A stretch of DNA of 38,770 nucleotides, from positions 1 to 38,770 of the forward strand of contig CAWELN010000024.1 of NCBI GenBank assembly GCA_963809795.1. The letters are read 5' to 3'. Below are positions 8,428 through 17,404 of the stretch, piece by piece. This DNA comes from DASUAS01 sp963809795 (GTDB taxonomy: Bacteria > Actinomycetota > Acidimicrobiia > IMCC26256 > DASPTH01). The position numbers and the translations under genes are program-made. Position 1 is the stretch's first letter. Each line of letters opens with the position of its first letter. Under the pieces are notes generated by a model, which had not been told where the DNA came from, did no database searches, and saw only the letters and a list, made by a program, of their open reading frames with translations.

Positions 8428-9363
8428 ATGACCACGATGCGGCGACCAACACCCTCCAGCCCGACGGCGTACGCCGAGGGTGACGACGTGCACCCCGTGC
8501 GCCCGGCGCCGGTCCCGAGCACGCGCGACGCGTCCGCCCGCCTCGGCGTTGCACCCCTCGCCGGTGCGCTCGGGGCCGAGATCAGCGGCGTCGACCTCGC
8601 CACCGACCTCACCGACGACGTCGTGGCCGAGCTCCGGCGGATCTGGCTGGAGCACCTCGTCGTCTTCTTCCGCGACCAGACCCTCGGGCCCGACGAGTTC
8701 CTGGCCTTCGCGCGTCGGCTCGGCGAACCGGTGGAGTACCCGTTCATCCGGGGGATCGACGGCTACCCGGAGATCATCTCCGTCACCAAGCTGCCGCACG
8801 AGACGGTCAACTTCGGCGGCATCTGGCACAGCGACACCGTGTACCTCGAACGCCCGCCGATGGCCACGATGCTCATCGCCCGCGAAGTCCCGCCCTCGGG
8901 CGGCGACACCATGTGGGCGAACATGTACGCGGCGTACGAGTCGCTCTCGCCCGGGATGCAGCAACTGCTCGGGAGCCTGACCGCGGTGAACAGCTCGGCC
9001 CTCGCCGACGTCTCGAAGACGAGAGAGGACCGCATCCGCGAGCACGGCGACGGCAACGACCGCGAGTACGTGGCCGAGCACCCGGTGGTGCGCACGCACC
9101 CCGAGACCGGGCGCCGGGCCCTCTACGTGAACCCCGCGCACACCGCCCGCTTCGTGGGCATGACCGAGGAGGAGAGCCGGCCACTGCTGCGATACCTCTT
9201 CGAGCACCAGTGCCGGGCGGAATTCACGTGCCGCTTCCGGTGGCGGCCCGGTTCGCTCGCGCTGTGGGACAACCGCTGCACCATGCACAATCCGATCAAC
9301 GACTACCACGGTCACACGAGGAAGATGCAACGCATCACCCTCGCCGGTGACGTGCCTCGCTGA
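8428..9363 (+). CDS. TauD/TfdA-family Fe(II)/2-oxoglutarate dioxygenase
   Basis: A 311-residue dioxygenase of the taurine/2,4-D type, which hydroxylates a substrate using O2 and 2-oxoglutarate. The iron triad is visible: His134 and Asp136 in GIWHSDTVYLERPP and distal His287 in CTMHNPINDYHGHTRKMQR. Arg298 lies 11 residues after the distal His, as for the 2-oxoglutarate-binding Arg of TauD. The first 30 or so residues are Pro-rich and the ATG at 8428 lacks a good ribosome binding site; a GTG at 8488 preceded by GAGGGTG may be the true start. A P450 follows 46 bp downstream on the same strand, so two oxygenases are probably co-transcribed. The substrate is not predictable from sequence. Confidence 0.87.
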   Translation: MTTMRRPTPSSPTAYAEGDDVHPVRPAPVPSTRDASARLGVAPLAGALGAEISGVDLATDLTDDVVAELRRIWLEHLVVFFRDQTLGPDEFLAFARRLGEPVEYPFIRGIDGYPEIISVTKLPHETVNFGGIWHSDTVYLERPPMATMLIAREVPPSGGDTMWANMYAAYESLSPGMQQLLGSLTAVNSSALADVSKTREDRIREHGDGNDREYVAEHPVVRTHPETGRRALYVNPAHTARFVGMTEEESRPLLRYLFEHQCRAEFTCRFRWRPGSLALWDNRCTMHNPINDYHGHTRKMQRITLAGDVPR

Positions 9364-9409
9364 CCTCCCCGCGCGAGGCTGGGGCGTCCGCCGACGCAGG
9401 AGCCACGGG

Positions 9410-10633
9410 ATGACGGCCACCGACCTGTACTACGACCCGTACGACTACGCCATCGACGCCGATCCGTACCCGATCTGGCGGCGGCTGCGCGACGAGGCGC
9501 CGGTCTACCGCAACGAACAGCACGGCTTCTACGCGCTGAGCCGCTACGACGACGTGCTCACCGGCCTGCTCGACCAGGAGACGTACCGATCGGGCCACGG
9601 CATCGTGCTGGAGATGATCACCGACGAGCCGTACCAGGACATCCCGATGATGATCATGAAGGACCCGCCCGAGCACACGCGGCTGCGCAAGCTCGTGAGC
9701 CGGGCCTTCACCCCCCGCCGCATCGCCGAGCTGGAGCGGAATGTCGCCACGATCGCCAACGACTTCCTCGACACCGTCGAGGGCCAGGACGAGTTCGACT
9801 ACATCGAGGCGTTCGCCGGCCTGCTCCCGCCCACCGTGATCCTCGCCCTCGTCGGGTACCCGGAGGGCTACGCGGCGGAGTTCCGCGCCCGGGCCGACGA
9901 GGGCCTGCACGTCGAGGACGGTGGCACGATGCTGCCCGAACGTGGACCCGCGCGCCCGTTGGTCTCGGAGAACGGCGAGATCGACAACGAGGCCTTCGCC
10001 ATCCTCCCCGAGCTGATGGAGCAGCGGCGCAAGGACCCGCAGGACGACCTCATCACCGGTCTCGTGCACGCGGAGATCGACGAGGACGGCGTGTCGCGCA
10101 CCCTGACGCTGGAGGAGATCGTCGGCTTCGTGCAGCTCATCTCGTCGGCGGGGACGGAGACGGTGGCGCGACTGCTCGGGTTCGCGGCGGTCACGCTGGC
10201 CCAGCACCCGGATCAGCGGCAGCTGCTGGTCGACGACCCGTCGCTGGTGCCCAACGCGATCGAGGAGCTGTTGCGCTACGAGGCGCCGTCGCCGATCCAG
10301 TCGCGCTGGGTGTCGCGCGACGTCGAGCTGCACGGCACCGTCATCCCGCGGGGATCGAAGCTGGCGTTGCTGAATGGCTCGGGTGACCGCGACGAACGCC
10401 ACTTCGAGGATCCCGACCGCTTCGACGTGCGGCGCGTGATCGACCGGCACCTGGCGTTCGGGTACGGCACGCACTTCTGCATCGGGGCCGCGCTGGCGCG
10501 GCTCGAAGGCAGGGTCGGGCTGGCGGAGACGCTGCGGCGCTTCCCCACCTGGGAGGTCGACGAGCGCCGGCTCGATTGGGTGCACACCAGCACGGTGCGC
10601 GGTTACACCTCGGTGCCGATGCGAGTGAGCTGA
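9410..10633 (+). CDS. Cytochrome P450
   Basis: A 407-residue soluble bacterial P450. It has the I-helix oxygen-binding segment SSAGTETVAR, the K-helix ExxR in EELLRYEAP and the heme-binding FGYGTHFCIGAALARLEGR with Cys357 as thiolate ligand. The ATG at 9410 follows an AGGAG ribosome binding site at good spacing and begins MTATDLYYDPYDYAIDADPYP, typical of steroid- and terpene-associated actinobacterial CYPs. It is probably in an operon with the TauD-like gene. No ferredoxin or reductase is encoded nearby, so electrons must come from elsewhere. A second P450 of similar type lies at 22622-23812. Confidence 0.95.
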   Translation: MTATDLYYDPYDYAIDADPYPIWRRLRDEAPVYRNEQHGFYALSRYDDVLTGLLDQETYRSGHGIVLEMITDEPYQDIPMMIMKDPPEHTRLRKLVSRAFTPRRIAELERNVATIANDFLDTVEGQDEFDYIEAFAGLLPPTVILALVGYPEGYAAEFRARADEGLHVEDGGTMLPERGPARPLVSENGEIDNEAFAILPELMEQRRKDPQDDLITGLVHAEIDEDGVSRTLTLEEIVGFVQLISSAGTETVARLLGFAAVTLAQHPDQRQLLVDDPSLVPNAIEELLRYEAPSPIQSRWVSRDVELHGTVIPRGSKLALLNGSGDRDERHFEDPDRFDVRRVIDRHLAFGYGTHFCIGAALARLEGRVGLAETLRRFPTWEVDERRLDWVHTSTVRGYTSVPMRVS

Positions 10634-10649
10634 GGCTCGGTCGCCCGGT

Positions 10650-12275
10650 TCAGACGGCTTCGGTGGCCTGCTCGCTGGTCGCGCGCGCCCACTGGTAGTT
10701 CGCCTTCCCGCTCGGATGGCGCTCGACCCGCTCGACGAACACGAACGCCCGGGGTGCCTTGTACCGAGCGAGCCGGGCGCTGCACCAGGCGCGGAGCTCG
10801 CCGGGTTGCGGCACGCACTCCGCCCGGAGCTGCACGATCGCGGTGACCTCCTGGCCGAAGCGTTCGCTCGGCCGGCCGACCACGAGCACGTCGACGACGT
10901 CGTCGTGCCGCTTCAGCACGTCCTCCACCTCTTCGACGAAGACCTTCTCCCCGCCGGTGTTCACCACCAGCGAGTCACGGCCGAGGAGGACGACATGGCC
11001 GTCCGGGGTGTAGCGGGCCCGGTCGCCCGGGATCGCCACCCGCGCCCCGTCGACCAGCGGGAACGTCGATTCGGTCGCCGCTTCGTCGTCGAGGTAGCCG
11101 AGCGGCACGTGGCCGGTGCGGGCGACCCACCCGATCTCGTCCTCGCCGACGGCGAGGAACCGGGTCCGGTCGGCCGACAGCAGCCGCGCCGAGTCGGACG
11201 GGGTGAAGGTCTGGGGCGTCGACGCATCGGCCGCGGTCTCGCCCGACGCCATCACCCCGATCTCGGACGCGCCGTAGCCGTCGCGGATGGTGACGTGGGG
11301 GAGGAGCTCGAGGAGCGCGCGCTTGGCTTCGTAGCTCGTGGGTGTGCCGCCGGTGCCGAGCACCGCCAGGCTGGAGAGGTCGTAGGGCTCCTTCCGGAGC
11401 TCTTCGATCATCGGCCGCGCGTACGCGTCGCCGACGATCGTCATCATGTTGGCGCGCTCGCGGGCGGCAGTGGCGAGGATGGTGCGGACGTCGAACGGGC
11501 GGGCGTCGTCGTGGAGCACGACGGTCGCCCCCATGTTCGTCGCCAGCAGGGCGGTCCACTGGGCGGCGACGTGCATCAGCGGTGACGTCGGGAACCAGGT
11601 GCCCGCGCCCTGGCGCGCCCGCGCCCGGAGCCTGGCTTCGTCCATGTCGTCGGCGCCACCCATCCCGGCCACGAAGATGTCGCCCTGTCGCCACATCACC
11701 GCCTTCGGGTGGCCGGTGGTCCCGCCGGTGCACGCCATGTACAGGTCGTCGGGGGAGCTCGCGACGGTGACGGGGGAGGCCGCGCCCAGGGTCAGGGCCT
11801 CCTCCGCGTCGAGCGCGCCCGCGAGGCGCGTTCGCCCGCCCTCGCCCCCGAGCTCGATCAGGAGGTCGAGGTCGTCGACGATGCCGCTGAGCTTGTCGTG
11901 CAGGCGGTGGTCGTACACCACGCCCCGCGCCCCGATGCGGCGGAGCAGATCGGCGACCTCGCCCGCGGTGTAGTGGTAGTTCACGTTGCACGGCACGACC
12001 CGCGCCTTCCAGCAACCGAGGAGCGCCTCGACGTGCTCGGGCGTGTTGTACGCCAGGATCGCGATGCGGTCCTGGCCGGCCTCCCACCGCTCGAGCTCGT
12101 CACGCTCGCGGAACGCGCCGAACCCGCGTCCGGTGAGGAACGACGCCAACGCCCGGGCGTGGTCGTTCACCTGCCGGTAGGTGCGCCGTTCCCCGCCGTG
12201 CACGAGCATGACGCGGTCGGGGATCTCCGCGCTCACGACGTCGTGCACGTCGCCCAGCGCCCACTCGAGACTCAT
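10650..12275 (-). CDS. Acyl-CoA synthetase of the steroid side-chain FadD type
   Basis: A 541-residue AMP-dependent ligase. The P-loop CTGGTTGHPKAVMWRQ (182-197) with Met-Trp-Arg after the Lys is typical of FadD17/FadD19-like enzymes of actinobacterial steroid side-chain activation, which is the reason for that subfamily call. Other motifs are GYGASE, the GDRARYTPDG segment and PSGKANYQ with the catalytic Lys near 524. The start ATG at 12275 lies 13 bp after the stop of the upstream crotonase, with GGAG between. The gene is convergent with the P450, 16 bp apart. Activation of a steroid or similar carboxylic acid is inferred. Confidence 0.9.
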   Translation of the reverse strand: MSLEWALGDVHDVVSAEIPDRVMLVHGGERRTYRQVNDHARALASFLTGRGFGAFRERDELERWEAGQDRIAILAYNTPEHVEALLGCWKARVVPCNVNYHYTAGEVADLLRRIGARGVVYDHRLHDKLSGIVDDLDLLIELGGEGGRTRLAGALDAEEALTLGAASPVTVASSPDDLYMACTGGTTGHPKAVMWRQGDIFVAGMGGADDMDEARLRARARQGAGTWFPTSPLMHVAAQWTALLATNMGATVVLHDDARPFDVRTILATAARERANMMTIVGDAYARPMIEELRKEPYDLSSLAVLGTGGTPTSYEAKRALLELLPHVTIRDGYGASEIGVMASGETAADASTPQTFTPSDSARLLSADRTRFLAVGEDEIGWVARTGHVPLGYLDDEAATESTFPLVDGARVAIPGDRARYTPDGHVVLLGRDSLVVNTGGEKVFVEEVEDVLKRHDDVVDVLVVGRPSERFGQEVTAIVQLRAECVPQPGELRAWCSARLARYKAPRAFVFVERVERHPSGKANYQWARATSEQATEAV

Positions 12276-12288
12276 GCCCGGTCGACTC

Positions 12289-13114
12289 CTACTGGCCCTT
12301 GAAGTTCGGAGTGCGGCGCTCCATGTAGGCGGTCATCGCTTCGGCCATGTCGTCGGTGCGCGTGTTCACGTTCTGGGCGAGGGCCTCGGCCTCGAGCGCC
12401 TGGGCGAGCGAGCCGGCCGCCGCGTTGTCGAGCTCGCGCTTGGTCATGGAGAGGGCGATGGGTGGACCGGCGGCGATCGTCTCGGCGACCGCGGCGACGG
12501 CGCGCATCGAGCTCGGACGCCGGCGCGACCGCGTTGACGAAGCCGAGCTCGAGCGCCCGCTCGCCGCTCACCATCTCGGCGGTGAAGGCCAGCTGCTTGG
12601 CGACGTGCGCACCGACCCGCTGGCGGAGGAGCCACGACGTCCCGAAGTCGAGGCTCAGGCCCCGCTTGGCGAAGATGGCGGAGAACCGGGCCCGGTCGGA
12701 GCACCAGGTCAGGTCGGCCGCCAACGCGAGCCCGAGCCCGGCCCCGACGGCCACACCGTCGACCTTGGCGATGACCGGCACCGGGCAGTCGTGCACGGCC
12801 AGGACGACGTCGCCGAGGACGCGCATCGCGTCGAGGTGATTGCCGCCGGAACGACCGGCGCCGTTGTCGCCTCCGCCCCCGCCCCCTCCGAGATCGGCAC
12901 CGGCGCAGAACTCGCCCCCCGCACCGGTCAGGACCACGACGCGGGCGCCGGAGTAGGCGATCTCGCGGAACGCGGCTCCGATCGCCACCCACATGTCACC
13001 GGTGCACGCGTTCTTCGCCGCCGGCCGGTCGATCGTGACGGTGGTGACGTGACCGTCACGCGCGACATCCAGGTCGGGGTGGTAGATCCTCGACTGCTCC
13101 TGCGATCCACCCAT
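12289..13114 (-). pseudogene. Enoyl-CoA hydratase/isomerase family (crotonase), apparent frameshift near 12497-12516
   Basis: The frame from ATG 13114 (ribosome binding site AAGGGGTG) encodes a crotonase core with the oxyanion loop FCAGADLGGGGGGGDNG and GLSLDFGTSWLLRQ, ending at GFVNAVAPASELDA. The expected C-terminus (VAETIAAGPPIALSMTKREL through ERRTPNFKGQ) continues in another frame, ending at 12289. The span of 826 bases is one more than a multiple of three, so one extra base or two missing bases explain it. The site contains a GCGCGC run, and restoring one CG unit would join the frames. The two Glu residues of classical hydratases are not evident; the RGLSLD region resembles PaaG-type isomerases. 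It is the upstream partner of the FadD at 12275. The break may be decay or a sequence error. Confidence 0.85.
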
Positions 13115-13160
13115 CTGTCACCCCTTCGGTCACCGGCTGCCCGTCCCGACCCTAGCCAAG

Positions 13161-13171
13161 AGGTCTGACCT
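13161..13171. promoter_or_regulatory. Palindrome AGGTCTGACCT, possible operator upstream of crotonase gene
   Basis: A perfect 11-bp palindrome with a central T, 47-57 bp upstream of the ATG at 13114. Its GTC-W-GAC core also occurs in the longer palindrome at 35631-35645 and in part at 36862-36876, each upstream of a catabolic gene. This could be a shared regulator site. Confidence 0.35.
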
Positions 13172-13243
13172 TTCGACGGGGTCGCCGATCTGGGCTCCGC
13201 GGGCGCGGGTGTGAGTGCGTCGATCGGACCATTGGTCGACGAG

Positions 13244-13297
13244 GCACGGCCGTGGCCTGGGAGCGTTTGGGGGGAACCCGCCAGGCCACCGCCGTGC
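13244..13297. terminator. Long inverted repeat (17-bp arms, one mismatch, 20-base loop)
   Basis: Arms at 13244-13260 (GCACGGCCGTGGCCTGG) and 13281-13297 pair at 16 of 17 positions. The repeat lies 80 bp beyond the stop of the DUF7064-like gene, at the end of the BVMO-kinase-DUF7064 operon, where a terminator would be expected. There is no U-run after the stem, so it may be a U-less actinobacterial terminator or a regulatory stem instead. Confidence 0.45.
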
Positions 13298-13376
13298 GAT
13301 CCGGTAGCGCCGCCTTCGTCGCGGCCTAAAGGTATGGATTTTTCGACGCGTCGTCAACGCCGGCGGCGCGGGTGCG

Positions 13377-14321
13377 TCAGCGCTCGCCGAGCACGAACCG
13401 GCGCCAGCGACCCGGGTGCCAGACGTCCTGGTCCTCGCCCCAGCACCGGACGCCGTTCACGTCCCACTCGGTGAGGCTCGCCCAGCAGAACATGTGCGGG
13501 TACGCGTTGAACACGCACCGACTCACCGGCCGTCCCGTGGCGTGGAGGGCGCGACCGAGCTCGTCGACCGCCTCGATCTCGATCCGTGCCGGACGATGCT
13601 CGGCGTCGCGCACGACCGTGCGGTGCCCGTCGGCGAGGTTCGACCAGACCCCGTCCCGCAGCAGGTAGCCGAGGCCGATCCGGTCGTCGCCGCGGCGGTC
13701 GACCGAGATGGAGAGGAAGCCGTCGTCGCCCGACGCGGTGCCGTGGTCGTAGCCCACCTTGGGTTGGCGGCCGGCGCGGCGCACGCCCCACGACCGGTCG
13801 CGCATGGCGATGCAGTCGACGTCCATCTGCTCGCCGTGGAGGGTGAAGCTGCCGGTGACGTGACCGGGCTGGTCGATGTGGGCGCCGTGGTTGAACGGCG
13901 GCTCCTGCCGGGTCAGCAGCGGTCGGCAGACGGCCTCGAACGTGAGGTCGAACGCGACGTCGTCGTTCTCGCAGCCGAAGCGGAACACGCGACCGGGCTC
14001 GACGCACCGCAGCCACATCCCTCCGTGGAGGTTCCTGCTGTCGAGCAGGTCGGGCGGGGTGTCGAGCGGCTCGTGCCAGCTCCACTCGAAGGCCGGCAGC
14101 TCCCACGGCACCACCGCGCTGTCGTCGACCACCAGCACCCCGCCGAACTGGATGCCCATGTTGGCGCGGAACGCCGGGTAGAAGTACCCGAGCAGGTTGC
14201 GCTCGGGCACCATCCACGAGAACCAGACGGTCTCGGTCCACCACGGGTCGTCGGTCTCGGGTGGGTGGAACTGGTCGTCCTCGGGCAGCAGACCCCAGTC
14301 GTCGCTGCGTGCGTCGGTCAC
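13377..14321 (-). CDS. DUF7064/DUF7065-like protein (hydroxyneurosporene-synthase-like fold)
   Basis: A 314-residue, Trp- and Asp-rich protein without signal peptide or membrane segments. The pattern of beta-rich halves with DDPWWTETVWFSW near the start and CIAMRDRSWGVRR around 170-182 resembles the DUF7064/DUF7065 family, whose fold is related to CrtC-type carotenoid hydratases. No reaction is established for it. The GTG start at 14321 follows GAGGAGGG and overlaps the stop of the kinase-like gene by 4 bases (GTGA), so the two are translationally coupled. Reading further upstream in frame gives low-complexity Arg/Pro sequence and is rejected. Its place after a BVMO and an APH-like gene suggests a role in the same pathway. 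Confidence 0.8.
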   Translation of the reverse strand: MTDARSDDWGLLPEDDQFHPPETDDPWWTETVWFSWMVPERNLLGYFYPAFRANMGIQFGGVLVVDDSAVVPWELPAFEWSWHEPLDTPPDLLDSRNLHGGMWLRCVEPGRVFRFGCENDDVAFDLTFEAVCRPLLTRQEPPFNHGAHIDQPGHVTGSFTLHGEQMDVDCIAMRDRSWGVRRAGRQPKVGYDHGTASGDDGFLSISVDRRGDDRIGLGYLLRDGVWSNLADGHRTVVRDAEHRPARIEIEAVDELGRALHATGRPVSRCVFNAYPHMFCWASLTEWDVNGVRCWGEDQDVWHPGRWRRFVLGER

Positions 14322-15718
14322 GGTCCCTCCTCGTGCAGCTGGCGTACCGGTGTGAAGTGGCGGTCGGCGAGCGAGCCCATCGCCGTCCGCGTGACCGCGG
14401 TGTCCCGCGCCGACTGGCGGAGGCAGTAGGGGAGCACGGTGCGGGCGGCCACCGCGCCGCCTTCGATCGCCGCGCACAGGGCGAGGCGTCCGGCCTCGAC
14501 GTCGTCGACCGGCTGCCCGAGCAGCTCGCCGAGCTCCGCCCGCTCGACCGCGACCAACCCGGGCCCGAGGCGGTCCGCCTCCCGGAGGAACTTGAGGAGG
14601 CGCGCGACGCCCTTGGCGCGGGTGGCGGCGAAGTCGTCGGCGAGCGCCGGGACCACCACGTCGCGCAGGTCGTCGAGCGCGACGTCGTAGGCCCACGACC
14701 GCTCGCCGTCGTCGGACTCGGGTTCGAGCGGCGGCTCGGGCGCCAGCCCCTCCGCCTCGGCGAGCGCCTCGGTGAGCAACCGGGTGTGCAACGTGTTGTA
14801 GATCAGCTGCCACGCGATCTCGCCGCGCGCGTCGCGGGAACGGAGGCCGGCGAGTGTGCCGATGGTCGAGCGGCACTGGGCGAGCACGCGGAAGTAGCGC
14901 AGTCGCGCGGGTTCGATGGTGAAGCCGCTCACCCGCTCGTAGTCGGCGAAGCGCGCCTCGAGATCAGGGAACCGTTCGAGCGTGTCGCGCACCAGCACCC
15001 ACGCGAGGTCGTCGTGCACGTCGCCCCAGTGCGCGAGCTCCCAGTCGGTCACCGCGACGAGCCGGTCGTCGTCGAACATGAAGTTGCCGGGACCGGTGTC
15101 GCCCTGCACCAGCACGACCGGCCACCCGTCGGCGGCGGGGACGTTGGCGCGCAACCACGCACAGGCGAGCGAGATCACCGGCACCCCGCCCCCGGCGGCC
15201 GTGTACTGCTGCTCCCACTCGGCGATCTCGTCGAGCACGTGGCCGAGGAGGGCGCCGGGCGCACCCAGCTCCGGGAGGTCGAGAGCCGACGCATCGAGTC
15301 GGTGCAGCGTCGCGAGCTGGTCCACGAACTGCCGGGCGATCGACTCCTGCGTCACCGCGTCGGCGATCTGCGCGAAGCGACTCTCGCCCCGCACTCGCTG
15401 CAGCAGGAACGCGGGGAGGTCGGGGTGCACGGCGACCAGCTCGGCGACCAGCATCGGGGTGGGTCCGAGCGCGCGGTACACCCCGGCCTCGCGGCGCAGG
15501 CTGTAGCGCGTCGCCGACTGCGGCCCGAAGCCGGGGTCGGTGCGCAACCACAGTTCCCGCGTCGTGCCGTCGGGCAGGCGTGCGTCGACTGCGTAGCCGG
15601 CGCGGGACGCGCCACCGGTGTGCCGGGTGATCTCCAGCGCGTCGGTACCGGTGACCTCGCCCAGCCACGTGACGAGTCGGGGGTCGAGCTCGTCGGTGGT
15701 GCCCGATGTGTCGGTCAT
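14318..15718 (-). CDS. Aminoglycoside-phosphotransferase-fold kinase (APH-like)
   Basis: A 466-residue protein with an APH kinase fold. The N-lobe has a glycine loop (HTGGASRAGYAVD). The catalytic loop reads VQGDTGPGNFMF (Asp207, Asn212) and the metal-binding segment is VTDWELAHWGD (Asp225). The usual His before Gly-Asp is Gln205. An additional C-terminal region of about 120 residues follows the kinase core. Actinobacterial members of this class are common in lipid and steroid catabolic loci and probably phosphorylate a hydroxylated metabolite rather than an antibiotic. The ATG at 15718 overlaps the BVMO stop by 4 bases. Two more APH-like genes occur at 26264 and 37743. Confidence 0.87.
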   Translation of the reverse strand: MTDTSGTTDELDPRLVTWLGEVTGTDALEITRHTGGASRAGYAVDARLPDGTTRELWLRTDPGFGPQSATRYSLRREAGVYRALGPTPMLVAELVAVHPDLPAFLLQRVRGESRFAQIADAVTQESIARQFVDQLATLHRLDASALDLPELGAPGALLGHVLDEIAEWEQQYTAAGGGVPVISLACAWLRANVPAADGWPVVLVQGDTGPGNFMFDDDRLVAVTDWELAHWGDVHDDLAWVLVRDTLERFPDLEARFADYERVSGFTIEPARLRYFRVLAQCRSTIGTLAGLRSRDARGEIAWQLIYNTLHTRLLTEALAEAEGLAPEPPLEPESDDGERSWAYDVALDDLRDVVVPALADDFAATRAKGVARLLKFLREADRLGPGLVAVERAELGELLGQPVDDVEAGRLALCAAIEGGAVAARTVLPYCLRQSARDTAVTRTAMGSLADRHFTPVRQLHEEGP

Positions 15719-17253
15719 GCCGCAGTGTTCGCCCGCGGGATCGAGGACGCCTCCGGTGCGCGGGCGCGGCGTCGAGCCGTCTCCGAGAACGGGCCGAGGA
15801 CCCTCAGCAGCAGGTGGTAGTCGACGGCGCTGTAGGGCCACTGCGTCACGACCTTGCCCGCGGCGTTGGTGAAGTAGTTGTTGCTCACCGCCCACGCGGT
15901 CCCGGTCATCTTCGACTGGAGCCACGCGTGGTAGCGGTCGGCCCACGAGCGCCGGACCTCGAGCGCGGTGACACGCTCGCGGATCATGCGCTTGATCGCG
16001 CGGCGCGCGTACTCCGCCTGGTGCCTGAGGTTCGACGCGATCTCACCGCCGTTGGTGCCCGGCCCGTACAGGATGTAGAGGTTCGGGAAGTCGGGCACGG
16101 TGATGCCGAGGAACGCGCTCGGCTCGCCGTCCCAGTGCTCGCGCAGCGTGCGGCCGTCGCGGCCGACGATCTCGATCCGGGCCAGGTAGTTGGTGGGTTG
16201 GAAGCCGGTCGCGAGCACGAGGACGTCGGCCTCGCGCTCGACGCCGTCGGCGTCGACCACGCCATGGGGGGTCACCGATTCGACCGCCCGGGGCACCAGC
16301 TCGACGTTCGGGAGCTTGAGGGCCCGGTAGAAGGTGGAGTTGAAGATCGGCCGCTTGCCCCAGAACGGGTAGGTCGGCGTGACCGCGGCGGCGAGATCGG
16401 GCCGGTCGGAGAACTCGCGGGCGATGAACGTGCGCGCCGCCTCCTCCGCGGCGACGTTCTGGGGCGCACCCGGCCGGTACGTGCCCGCGTTCCAGAGGCG
16501 CTTCTCCGTCTCCCAGAACCAGCGGGCCCGGGCCAGCCGGTGCCGGAGCGGGTGGCCGAGGCGGGCGCGCTCCTCGGCGGTGTAGTCGCGGTCGCCCTTC
16601 GGGATCACCCACCCGGGCTCCCGCTGGAAGAGGATCAGCTTCCGCACCCGGGGCGCGAGCTCGGGCACGATCTGGGACGCGGTGGAGCCGGTGCCCACGA
16701 TGGCGACGGTCCTGCCGGTGAGGTCGTGGTCGTGCTCCCACCGCGCCGTGTGGAAGCACGGCCCCCGGAAGGTCTCGAGCCCCGGCCAGGTCGGGATGTT
16801 CGGGACGTTGAGGAACCCGGTCGCGCAGATCAGCACGTGGCACCGGAGCTCCTCCCCGGTGCTCAGCGACAGGCGATAGACGTGCGTCGCGTCGTCCCAC
16901 ACCGCGCGCTCCACACCGACGCCGAGCCGGAGATGCGCTCGGAGCCCGAAGTCGTCGACCGTCTCCTCGAGGTAGCGGTGCAGGTCGGGCTGCCGGGCGT
17001 GCGTCCGGGGCCAGTCGTAACGCTTGAACGGGAACGAGTACACGTAGGAGTCGACGTCGACCTCGCAGCCCGGGTACTGGTTGTCCCACCAGGTGCCGCC
17101 GACGCGCTCGGAACGCTCGAAGATCGTGAAGGTCTCGATGCCCGCCCGCTTCAGTGCGACGCCGGTGGCGATGCCGCCGAAGCCGGCGCCCACGACGGCG
17201 ACGGTCGGCGTCCCCCCGGGCCCGAAGAGGTCGGCGGCGCGGCTCGACGTCAT
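15715..17253 (-). CDS. Baeyer-Villiger monooxygenase, FAD/NADPH-dependent
   Basis: A 512-residue class B flavoprotein monooxygenase that inserts oxygen next to a ketone to give an ester or lactone. It has the first Rossmann VVGAGFGG (20-27), the GGTWWDNQYPGCEVDVDSY segment, the BVMO fingerprint FRGPCFHTARWE (162-173) and a second dinucleotide motif VAIVGTGSTASQ. The ATG at 17253 is chosen because it opens just before the Rossmann fold; its ribosome binding site is weak. It heads a tight operon with the APH-like kinase and DUF7064-like gene, each overlapping by 4 bases. The context suggests ring or side-chain cleavage of a cyclic ketone. Confidence 0.92.
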   Translation of the reverse strand: MTSSRAADLFGPGGTPTVAVVGAGFGGIATGVALKRAGIETFTIFERSERVGGTWWDNQYPGCEVDVDSYVYSFPFKRYDWPRTHARQPDLHRYLEETVDDFGLRAHLRLGVGVERAVWDDATHVYRLSLSTGEELRCHVLICATGFLNVPNIPTWPGLETFRGPCFHTARWEHDHDLTGRTVAIVGTGSTASQIVPELAPRVRKLILFQREPGWVIPKGDRDYTAEERARLGHPLRHRLARARWFWETEKRLWNAGTYRPGAPQNVAAEEAARTFIAREFSDRPDLAAAVTPTYPFWGKRPIFNSTFYRALKLPNVELVPRAVESVTPHGVVDADGVEREADVLVLATGFQPTNYLARIEIVGRDGRTLREHWDGEPSAFLGITVPDFPNLYILYGPGTNGGEIASNLRHQAEYARRAIKRMIRERVTALEVRRSWADRYHAWLQSKMTGTAWAVSNNYFTNAAGKVVTQWPYSAVDYHLLLRVLGPFSETARRRARAPEASSIPRANTAA

Positions 17254-17404
17254 GCCAGGCCTCGCGCTGGCAGGCCGGTGCTCGGCATGCTCGTCCTCCC
17301 TGGGTTGCCGCCGGGGCGTCCGGGAACTATAGGTATATAGGTTTCTGCCTGCCCAGACCGACGCCCTCGAGCACATCGAACCATCCGCACGAGGAGGACC
17401 GGAC
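17254..17404. promoter_or_regulatory. Divergent promoter region with AT-rich patch (BVMO operon and amidohydrolase)
   Basis: In very GC-rich surroundings the segment ACTATAGGTATATAGG (about 17326-17341) stands out and offers TANNNT-type -10 hexamers on both strands. The amidohydrolase ATG at 17405 is preceded by GAGGAGGACCGGAC, a strong ribosome binding site. No clear palindrome was found. Confidence 0.45.

Noticed and set aside
12497..12516. Programmed +1 frameshifting in the crotonase gene
   Set aside because: No stop codon or known slippery motif follows the site in the zero frame, and a GC-run slip or sequence error is simpler.
12840..12900. G-run in the crotonase gene as a regulatory G-quadruplex
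   Set aside because: It encodes a glycine run in the variable oxyanion-hole loop, in frame and codon-consistent. Nothing else supports a regulatory role.
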